Positions 17,314-26,000 of a DNA stretch of 44,906 nucleotides are shown here, in pieces. Below the pieces are notes generated by a model. It was given only the letters and a program-made list of their open reading frames with translations. It ran no database searches and had not been told where the DNA came from. The DNA comes from Candidatus Hydrothermales bacterium (GTDB taxonomy: Bacteria > Hydrothermota > Hydrothermia > Hydrothermales > JAJRUZ01). Each line of letters starts with the position of its first letter. The stretch's first letter is position 1. The translations under genes were made by a program, and so were the position numbers. The stretch spans positions 1 to 44,906 of the forward strand of contig JBCNVI010000011.1 of NCBI GenBank assembly GCA_039630235.1, in the 5' to 3' direction.

Positions 17314-19206
17314 ATGAAAACAAAAAATTATTGTTGCGAAAACTGTAACGATAATCTCAAAACCGCGATCCCCGGAAAAAAGGCTAAAACTATAAGGGCA
17401 CCTCTTGTCATAATCATTTTACTCTTTGTAATATCAGGTATATATTTTTTTAACGATAAACAACATCTAAGTACTCTTATTCTACTTTTATCTTACCTAA
17501 TCCTGGCTGAACCGATCATAAAAAACGCAATAAATAGTTTAATAAAAAAAGAGCCCTTTAATGAATATACCCTTATGACCATAGCTACTTTTGGTGCGAT
17601 ACTTATAGGTGAAATAACTGAAGCCACTTTAGTAGCCCTCTTTTATAGAATCGGTGAATTACTGCAAAATATCTCAATAAATAAATCTAAGGAAAGAATA
17701 AGAGCAATCCTTGAATTAAAACCTAACTTTGCAAATTTAAAAAAAGAAGGCACTATAGTGAGGGTAAAACCTGAAGATGTAAAAAAAGGAGATATAATAG
17801 TTGTAAAACCCGGAGAAAAAGTACCTCTCGATGGGATTATAATAAAGGGCGAATCAACAGTTGATACATCACCCTTAACAGGAGAATCTATACCAAGACT
17901 TTATAAAAAAGGAGATGAAATATTAGCAGGTGTTATAAACAAAGATGGACTACTCGAAATAAAAGTAACTAAAGAGTTTAAAGAATCAAGTATATCAAGA
18001 ATACTTGAACTTATAGAGAAAGCAAGAGAAAGAAAGGCAAACCCCGAAAAATTTATTACCAAGTTTTCTAAATACTATACACCCTTTGTTACTCTTTCAG
18101 CAATAATTTTTGCATTTGGAGCACCTCTTGTTTCTAATTTGAACTTAAATGAATCTATCTATAGAGCTCTTGTAATTCTTGTTATATCTTGCCCCTGTGC
18201 ACTTGTAATAAGTGTACCCCTTTCTTACTTTATAGCACTTGGAAGTTGCTCAAAAAACGGTATCTTAGTAAAGGGCTCAAATTACCTTGATACAATAGGC
18301 GATATAAAACTTTTTGTATTTGACAAAACCGGTACATTAACAAAGGGAGTATTTAAAGTTAAAGATGTTGTAAACTTAAACGGATTTAGTAAAGAAGAGA
18401 TTATTAAACTTTCAGCTCTTGCCGAGCATAGCTCTAATCACCCTATCGCAAAAGCAATAATTGATTATTACGGAAAAAAGATAAAAGATGTTGAATATGA
18501 AGAGTTCCAGGAAAAATCTGGACTTGGAATAAAGGCAAAAATAAAGGGTAAAAATATACTTATTGGTAGTGATAGATTCTTACACGAAAATAATATAAAA
18601 CATGAAATATGCCAGGGAGAGGGGACTACCGTCCATGTAGTTATTGATAATGTTCACGCTGGTTATTTTTCTATAACTGATGAGATAAGAAAGGAAGCTG
18701 AAGACTTAATAAACAGCTTGAAGAAACTTAAGATAAAAACTGGAATGTTAACTGGTGATAGAAAAGTTTTAGCAGAGACTATCTCAAAAAATTTAAAATT
18801 GGACTTTTTTAAGGCAGAACTTTTACCTCAAGAAAAGGCAAGAGAAATTGAGAATCTGAGAAAAAATTATAAGGTCTCATTTGTAGGGGATGGAATAAAC
18901 GACGCCGCAGCTATAGCAGTTTCTGATGTGGGTATTGCTATGGGAGCTATGGGCCAAGACTTAGCTATAGAAAGCTCAGACATTGTCATTATGGATGATA
19001 ACCTATCAAAAATTAAAAAACTAATAAATATATCAAAAGAAACTAAAAGAATCGTATTAACAAACATAATCCTTGCAATTTCAATAAAGGCAATATTTGT
19101 TTACCTGGGATTTATGGGATTAGCAAAGATGTGGGAGGCTATATTCGCCGATATGGGTGTCTCTATATTAACTACACTCAACTCAATGAGAATCATAAAA
19201 TCTTAA
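17314..19206 (+). CDS. zntA: Zn/Cd/Pb-type P1B-2 heavy-metal ATPase
   Basis: This 630-residue P-type ATPase has no full HMA domain but a short cysteine-rich N-terminus (YCCENC). The core shows the actuator motif LTGES, the CPC in [35 protein letters not shown] and GDGINDAAAIAVSD. The C-terminal helices have the P1B-2 ligands: K in AISIKAIFVYLG and D in IFADMGVSILTTLNSMR. These predict export of Zn, Cd or Pb. The name follows the ZntA/CadA group; the exact metal is inferred. Confidence 0.9.
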   Translation: MKTKNYCCENCNDNLKTAIPGKKAKTIRAPLVIIILLFVISGIYFFNDKQHLSTLILLLSYLILAEPIIKNAINSLIKKEPFNEYTLMTIATFGAILIGEITEATLVALFYRIGELLQNISINKSKERIRAILELKPNFANLKKEGTIVRVKPEDVKKGDIIVVKPGEKVPLDGIIIKGESTVDTSPLTGESIPRLYKKGDEILAGVINKDGLLEIKVTKEFKESSISRILELIEKARERKANPEKFITKFSKYYTPFVTLSAIIFAFGAPLVSNLNLNESIYRALVILVISCPCALVISVPLSYFIALGSCSKNGILVKGSNYLDTIGDIKLFVFDKTGTLTKGVFKVKDVVNLNGFSKEEIIKLSALAEHSSNHPIAKAIIDYYGKKIKDVEYEEFQEKSGLGIKAKIKGKNILIGSDRFLHENNIKHEICQGEGTTVHVVIDNVHAGYFSITDEIRKEAEDLINSLKKLKIKTGMLTGDRKVLAETISKNLKLDFFKAELLPQEKAREIENLRKNYKVSFVGDGINDAAAIAVSDVGIAMGAMGQDLAIESSDIVIMDDNLSKIKKLINISKETKRIVLTNIILAISIKAIFVYLGFMGLAKMWEAIFADMGVSILTTLNSMRIIKS

Positions 19207-19273
19207 ATTAGATCAATGAGTAATCATCAACACCTCTAATTCCACAATTTGAAAAATTTTAACTAATTTAAAT

Positions 19274-19302
19274 TTGAAATTAATAAAAATTTAAGTTATA
19301 AT
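19274..19302 (+). promoter_or_regulatory. Promoter upstream of 19339 gene
   Basis: TTGAAA (19274-19279), a 17-base spacer and TATAAT (19297-19302) form a consensus-like promoter. Just downstream lies GGTTCAATTCC (about 19310-19320), an 11-base string that also occurs before the Roadblock gene at 28262-28272. Confidence 0.65.
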
Positions 19303-19338
19303 ATACTTCGGTTCAATTCCAAAAAAATTAGAGCAAAC

Positions 19339-19744
19339 ATGAAAAAATTAATAACTTTAGTTTTTATATTTACATTAGGGTTAAAAGATCGTGAACATCC
19401 TGGAGTCATTGAGAAAATAAGGCCTGATGATGTTAGAAAAGCAATTACCGATTACATAAATAAAGACATTAAACTTAAGGGAGGATACTTTTTAATATGG
19501 GATAAAGAAATAAAACAAGTTTGGAGATTAAACTTTAAGGAACTCCATAAAGAAGTAAGGGTTTTAAGTGACGGAACTTACTTTATGTGTGCAGATTTTA
19601 AAGAAACAGATGGAGAAAAAAACTCTTGATTTAGACTTCTGGCTAAAGGAAGAAAAAAGAAGGCTTGAGGTAACGGACATTAAAATTCATAAAGTAAGTG
19701 GTAAAGAAAGATTTAAATACGAAGTGAAAAAATTAAAGAATTAA
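19339..19744 (+). pseudogene. Small unrecognised protein, frameshifted at an A7 tract
   Basis: The first frame (19339-19629) has a hydrophobic signal-like start (MKKLITLVFIFTLGL) and a body ending VLSDGTYFMCADFKETDGEK. At the A7 tract near 19617-19623 one extra A continues the frame into TLDLDFWLKEEKRRLEVTDI and ends at 19744, two bases before the tpx ATG. The joined product would be about 135 residues. I do not recognise the family. The strong promoter and tight spacing to tpx suggest it is the first gene of a small operon, so either the break is recent or a slippage mechanism rescues it. Confidence 0.55.
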
Positions 19745-19745
19745 A

Positions 19746-20252
19746 ATGAACAAGGTCTTTATAAGGGGTAAACCCCTAACTCTTGAAGGAGAGATACCTC
19801 AGATAAATCAGAGGGCTCCCTACTTTGTTGCCCTCGATGAGAACTTTTCTTCAAAGACTCTTGATGATTTTAAAGGAAAAATAAAGATAATCTCTTCTGT
19901 TCCCTCACTTGATACACCAGTTTGCTCTAACGAAACAAAAAAACTATCTGAACTTATAAAGAAATTTCCAGAAAAAGATTATGTTTTTATCACCATCAGC
20001 ATGGATCTACCCTTTGCACAAAAGAGATGGTGTGGACTTAGTGAAGTAAATAACGTAATTACACTCTCAGATTTTAAAGAAAAAAGCTTTGGCCAAAACT
20101 ATGGAGTCCTTATAAAAGAAAATGGCCTACTTGCAAGATGTGTCTTTATCATTGATAAAGATAACATAATAAAATACATACAACTTGTCAATGAAATAAC
20201 TAATGAACCAGACTACGATGACATAGAAAAAAATTTAAGAGAAGTTAAATAA
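19746..20252 (+). CDS. tpx: Thiol peroxidase Tpx
   Basis: The 168-residue atypical 2-Cys peroxiredoxin has the Tpx core: a peroxidatic cysteine in SVPSLDTPVCSNETKKL (about residue 59) with the P-x3-T-x2-C pattern, and a probable resolving cysteine in QKRWCGLSEV (about residue 97). It reduces hydroperoxides using thioredoxin. Length is normal for the family. It is preceded directly by the frameshifted small gene and followed by the broken transglutaminase-like gene. Confidence 0.93.
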   Translation: MNKVFIRGKPLTLEGEIPQINQRAPYFVALDENFSSKTLDDFKGKIKIISSVPSLDTPVCSNETKKLSELIKKFPEKDYVFITISMDLPFAQKRWCGLSEVNNVITLSDFKEKSFGQNYGVLIKENGLLARCVFIIDKDNIIKYIQLVNEITNEPDYDDIEKNLREVK

Positions 20253-20267
20253 ATTTAATTAATTATT

Positions 20268-21166
20268 ATGATTTTGCTTTTTTTATTGATTAACCTTGAT
20301 ACATTAAAATTTGAACTTAAATATAAAGTTCATCTATGGGATATTCCAAAAGAGTCAGAACTGAAGCTCTGGATTCCCTTGCCCCTTGAAAATCAAGACC
20401 AAAAAATACTTAAGGGATAAATAAAAACTCCAGTAAAGTACAAGAGAACAAAAGAAAAAAATTTGGAAACAGAATATTATTTATCAAAAGCAAAAACAGG
20501 AGTGAAATAGATATAGAATTAAACTTTTTAGTTCTTAGATACGAATCAAAAGGAATAAAATGGGACGTTAAAGATTTATCAATTTTTCTTCAATCCGATA
20601 AACTTGTTCCAATTAACGATAGTGTAACTAAAATAGCTAAAAAAATTGTTAAAGATATTGAAACTGAAGATAACTTAACAAAGGCAAGAAAACTATACGA
20701 CTTTATTATTGAATATATGACTTATAGTAAAGAAGGTGAAAAATGGGGAAGGGGTGATTTTTGGTATACCTGTGACTATAGAAAGGGAAACTGTACAGAT
20801 TATCATTCTTTCTTTATAGGTCTTTCAAGAAGCTTAAAAATACCATCCTTCTTTGAAATTGGACTATCTATTCCAGAGGGGAAAGAAGGCAAAATATATG
20901 GATACCATTGTTGGGCCTATTTTTACAGTGAACCTCTTTGGATACCAGTAGATATATCAGAGGCAGATAAAAAAGCCAGCTTAAGAGATTATTACTTTGG
21001 AAAACTTGATCCAAGAAGGATAGCCTTTACAAGGGGCAGAGATATAATTTTTGAACCTCCACAAAAGGGAGAACCCTTAAACTATTTTATTTTCCCCTAC
21101 GCTGAATTAGACGGAAAGGAATTTAAAAACATAAAATTTGAAATCAACTATAAAATACTTAATTAA
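20268..21166 (+). pseudogene. Secreted transglutaminase-like protein, TAA at codon 51 plus frameshift
   Basis: The protein starts MILLFLLINLDTLKFELKYK and has LKLWIPLPLENQDQK, then an in-frame TAA at 20418-20420. A second break near 20498 needs one more A in an A5 run to reach IDIELNFLVLRYESKG. The catalytic domain that follows is intact: the Cys in GNCTDYHSFF, His in YGYHCWAYFY and Asp in WIPVDISEADK form the transglutaminase/protease triad. The substrate is unknown. The conserved domain could be translated alone from ATG 20717, but without a signal peptide. It ends 3 bases from the convergent gene. Confidence 0.7.
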
Positions 21167-21169
21167 AAT

Positions 21170-23041
21170 CTAAAAAACTTTATAAAATTTTACATAGCTT
21201 AATCTTTCATCATGAGGATTTACCTTTTCAACTTCTTCCCAAAGCACTAAAGCATCTTCTGTTTTACCCTGATGGAAAAGCTTAATCGAGAAACTCATCA
21301 GCTCCTCATACAATTTGTTATCAATCTTTATTAAATCAAGAAGTCTTTCTTTCATTTTCTCTACCTCTTCAAGTGGAAAAATTTTTAAAGATTTACTAAC
21401 TAATAAAAGTGCCTCAATGTATCTTTTATTTTTTTCCATAGATAAAGCCTCTTCATAAAAGGTCTTTGTCTTTTCCTTAAGCTTACCCTCTATTCTTGTT
21501 TTCATTACAATTAACTCCGAAGAGAAAACCCCTTCTGATTCAATTTCGGTAATTGCAGAGTATGCTTTCTCATAAAACTCACTTCTAAAATAAAAATCAA
21601 GAGCCCTCTCATTAGACTTAATTTTTCTTTCCCTCTTTTCCTCACATATCTTTATAGCTTTTAAAATCATCTCATTTTCAGGAAGTTTCCTAAGCTCACT
21701 AATTGCATCCCTATATCTTTTTTCCTTATAAAACTCAAAAGCTTTTATAAGTATATCCTTTTCCTCTTCCCTCACTCTAAATTTCTCTATAATCATCATC
21801 TCTAATTCACTTAACTTCTTACCCAAAATCTCAGGTCTATTTAATAACTCAAAGTTACTTTTAACTAAGGAGTAAGCATCAAGATAATTTTCCATTTCTA
21901 AATTCTTTTTTAAATCACTTAAAACTAAATCAATTTTTGAGTTTGTCAAAATTTCCTTTACTTTGCTAAAAAGCTCAAAGGAGTTTCTAAAATTCCTATC
22001 TACATAAACAACCTCCATAAACAACTTATAAGATTTAGCAAAATTTTTATTTTCATACTCTTTTAGTGCAACCTCATAAAGGGAATCCAGATTAAAAGGA
22101 TATTCAGGCTTAATTTCCTTTACAACTGGCAAAGTTGGTTTTGGTTCCAGCGGAACCCTCTTTCTTTCAGGCAACTTAAACCTTAAAGGCTTAAAACTTA
22201 CTCCCAAACTTAATCTCTGAACATTTCCAAAGTCTCCATAAGGTTCAGAGGTATAATCTAAACTAAAGGGTGTATACTTAATACCCAATCCAAACTTAAA
22301 TCCAGCAAAACCTTGAGCTTCTCTATACCCGGTAATATAACCTGATCTTATAAAAAGTATATTTTTTAAAAGATACTCAAATCCTAAACGAAATTCAGTA
22401 TCTTCCTTTAAAATCCTAAAAATTTCAATACCACATTTAAAATCCCTATAATGAAAACCTACACCAACCCTTAAAGATGTTGGAAGTTCATAACTTTCAG
22501 ATTTTAATTTTAACTTTCCACCAATATTTGATAAAACACCACCTAACTCAAAAAAAGGAACCTCTGGCCTATAAGCAAACCCTAAATCAAAAGCAAAAGA
22601 ACTTGAACTAAAAGTATCTATCCTTTCATAAACATTCTTAAGAGTAAAACCAACACTTAAATTCCTATAGAGAAAACTGGAAACAGAAAAATTTGTATTT
22701 AAAAAGGACAAACCAAAGGTTGTAAAGCTTTCTGAAGGACCAGCTCTTCTCTCTAACCTGTCCGCAAAAAAACCATAAAAGTTAAAACCTAAAAATACCT
22801 TTCCAAAAGGATTAGAAATACTAAAAGACTCCATCCTCATATCCAAAAGATAATTTGTATGAGAAACTACAAAACTACCCATTTCTTGAAAAGAAAGTAA
22901 AGATGGATTAAAGTATGTAGCGTTTGCATCTCTCACAAAAACAGAACCAATAGAACCAAAGGCAACCTCTCTTGCCCCAACACCTAATGTTAAAAACTTA
23001 GCACCCACTGATAAAAATAAAAAACTAACCATAAACGCCAT
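21170..23041 (-). CDS. PorV/UPF0164-like outer-membrane protein fused to a helical TPR-like domain
   Basis: After a signal peptide (MAFMVSFLFLSVGAKFLTLG) residues about 15-290 match the PorV-like family: GVGAREVAFGSIGSVFVRDA, NATYFNPSLLSF, and barrel strands such as LGFNFYGFFADRLERRAGPS. PorV shuttles T9SS cargo to the attachment complex. A proline-rich linker (about 293-318) leads to a helical C-terminal half (about 320-610) with TPR-like motifs (SLYEVALKEYENKNFAKSYK, AFEFYKEKRYRDAISELRKL). PorV proteins normally end after the barrel, so the periplasmic helical extension is unusual. It lies 4 bases downstream of the giant T9SS cargo gene, hence an operon. Confidence 0.75.
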   Translation of the reverse strand: MAFMVSFLFLSVGAKFLTLGVGAREVAFGSIGSVFVRDANATYFNPSLLSFQEMGSFVVSHTNYLLDMRMESFSISNPFGKVFLGFNFYGFFADRLERRAGPSESFTTFGLSFLNTNFSVSSFLYRNLSVGFTLKNVYERIDTFSSSSFAFDLGFAYRPEVPFFELGGVLSNIGGKLKLKSESYELPTSLRVGVGFHYRDFKCGIEIFRILKEDTEFRLGFEYLLKNILFIRSGYITGYREAQGFAGFKFGLGIKYTPFSLDYTSEPYGDFGNVQRLSLGVSFKPLRFKLPERKRVPLEPKPTLPVVKEIKPEYPFNLDSLYEVALKEYENKNFAKSYKLFMEVVYVDRNFRNSFELFSKVKEILTNSKIDLVLSDLKKNLEMENYLDAYSLVKSNFELLNRPEILGKKLSELEMMIIEKFRVREEEKDILIKAFEFYKEKRYRDAISELRKLPENEMILKAIKICEEKRERKIKSNERALDFYFRSEFYEKAYSAITEIESEGVFSSELIVMKTRIEGKLKEKTKTFYEEALSMEKNKRYIEALLLVSKSLKIFPLEEVEKMKERLLDLIKIDNKLYEELMSFSIKLFHQGKTEDALVLWEEVEKVNPHDERLSYVKFYKVF

Positions 23042-23045
23042 AACC

Positions 23046-26000
23046 TTACCTCACTATTGCAAATTTTTTTATAACCATTTTTCTTTCATTTGTATCAATA
23101 GCCTCTGCTACTAATCTAAACATATACAGTCCCGGCGCTAAACCTCTTAAATCAATTACTAGTGAATTAGAAGTAAGTGTATGTGGTTCAATACCACCCT
23201 TAAATATTCCACTAGATTCAGCTACTTTTTTTCCTCTTATATCAAAGATCTCTACAGTCACTTTTGCATTTTGATTTATATAGAAATGAAAGTTACCATA
23301 GTCCTTGACAGGGTTCGGCCATACATAAACAGTATTCTCAGGTAAAAATTCACCCTTTGCCTTTATCATAACCGTATCTTCGAGCCTCTTAAGAGTGCCG
23401 TACTCTTTATAATAAGCAATCACCCTCGCTATGCCAACATCAGCACCAGAGGTAGATATCTTACCCTTATAATGATTTCTATCTAAACTGTAAAGTTCTA
23501 TCCTTTCTTTTAAACTTCCCTTAAAAGTTATGAGACTGCAAATGGGCGGCTCTCTAAATGGTATATTTGAAGTTATCTCAACTAACAGGCTATCTCCAAT
23601 AAAAATAACATCGGGATAGGGCTTAAAATTAACGACCATAGGGACTCCAAAAATAACTTTAGAGAGCTCACTTTGTCCCTTTTTTCTATCACCTGGATGA
23701 TAAGTGTCAAAGTCATTATCATGGGCAAAGACACGATACACAACTTCACCTGAAGCTAAACCAGGGATCATTTCAACTGAAATAAAGGTATCACCGCGTA
23801 TTCTTTGAAGCTGTATTTCGTAATAAGAATTATCAACTTCACCATCATAATCCCATAAAAGATAAACTCCCTGCCCTTTTGATCCGGTCTCATCATCATA
23901 AACTCCTGATAAATCGTTTATTACACCTTTTACATAAAAACTTGTTCCAGGATTTATATATCCTTGAGTAAAAGATTTAAAAGACGGAGGTATAGAATCA
24001 TCGTCAGGAGATACAGTAAACTTTATAGTATCATACTCACCATAAATGTTATTTATATCTTTAGCATGAACATAAATGAAATGAGTTTCTCCGCTTTTAA
24101 AATTAAATGTGGAAAGATCTATCTTTTTAGTTAACTCCTCTATGCTTTCGTCAAAACTTCCATCTATAGGTAAAAGGGGAATTCCAGTGCCACTTGGTCC
24201 TATGTTATCAATAAACATCTCAGCGTAGGAGATTATTGAATTACCCCTTCCTGTATCTGAAACAATAACATTTATATCAAGATAGTTATAAGGTTCTGGA
24301 GATATTGGATTTATAGAAGAAATTGAAACAGGTCCCTGAGTATCTGGCCTTAACATTGTTATAAAAAAGAACTCACGTTGACCCTGTAATAAATTACCAG
24401 CTAAATCTTTAATATTTTGGGAAATCCTTACAAAAACAGTCTCCTGAGAAGAAAAATTTAGATGTGGGTCAAGAGTAACAGTATAAGTTAAGGAGTCATA
24501 AAATAGAGCAAAACTATGGCTTCCACTAGTTTTACCAATAACCTGAAAGTTAGTATCAATTACTGTTGATCTATTTAACTTTTCAGAAAATCTTATTAAA
24601 ATGTTTGTATTAGGCGGAACATCCACAGAGCCATGCGGTGGACTAATAGAAATAATTGTAGGTGATGTTAAATCAAAAATTATTGAGTCTTCAGGTAAAA
24701 AAGTTATCTGCTCAAAGTTAGAGGCTGAATCTTTTGATATAGCTTCAAAATAATATTTTTTTCCATCTGAACCAACGAATATTGTTGATAATGAAATTGT
24801 ATCACTAACTAATATATTCCAGTTACCTCCTTGAACCTTATAATAAACATCATAACCTTTTAAACCAGATCCTCCTTGATCCTGTGCTTCAGTCCAAGTA
24901 ATAATGGCTGTATCATTAGTAGAGTAAAGAGGTATCTGCACCTTCGAACCCGAAGGAGAGGTTCTATCATGTCTCAACAGCACCGAATCAGTACTACGAT
25001 AGTCGAGGTTATAAAGCCCGTTCATAAGCCAAAGATGAAGTTTTACTCCACCTTCTACCTTTGTATAAACTGTATCTGGAGGTATACCTCTTAATGAGCC
25101 TGTAGTATCAAAATTATGCTGAGGTCTTGAACCTAACTTATAGAAAGCCCTTATTATTCCGGTTGGATCATGTGGATTATCCCAGGTTAAAACAAAAACA
25201 GTATCTTTTGTCCAAGGTGAGGGATTTGAACCGTTTGCGAGTAGATTACTTGGAGGCAGTGGTATCAAAGTCCCTACAAAAACAGAGTCTTCTGCAACTC
25301 CACTTATAACCTCTCTGTTTCCAGCACTGTCTACAGATATTACTTCAAAGTAGTATACAGTGTCATAATAAAAAGCATTAAATAAAACAAAAGTGTCAAC
25401 TAAACTATCAGCGTATAAAGTCCAATTGGAATGCTTATATTTATAATAAACCTCATAAAATTTTATACCAGATAAATTATCATGAGCTCTTGTCCAGGAC
25501 AAGGTAAAAGTAGGCTGGTTAATATAAAACTGAGGGATAGAACACCTTGCGTTAAAAGGTTTTGTTGTGTCATATCTCAGAAATACAGAAGAATAATTTG
25601 TATACTGGACATTGTTAGTAGAATCTCCTAACCATAAATATAGACCGGTAACTCCTTCCAAACTAACTTTTACAGTGTCTGGACTTTTATGGAAAGTTCC
25701 GGTTGTATCAAAATTATGTTGGGGTGGAAAGCCCAATTTATAATATCTATCTTTTATCCCTGATCTATCAAAAGGTTCAACCCATGTAATAGAAAAAAAG
25801 TTGATATTTGTCCAGTAAGAGGGGTTAGATCCATTTGCAAGTAAATTTGTTGGAGCTTGCGGAGCTTTGACATCATAAAAAACAGAATCCTCTGGGAGAC
25901 CTACTAAATTTTCAACGTTCCCCGCACTATCAACTGCTACAACTTCAAAATAATACAAAGTATCTGTCAAAGTAAAATTAAAATCAGTGAAAGTATCTTT

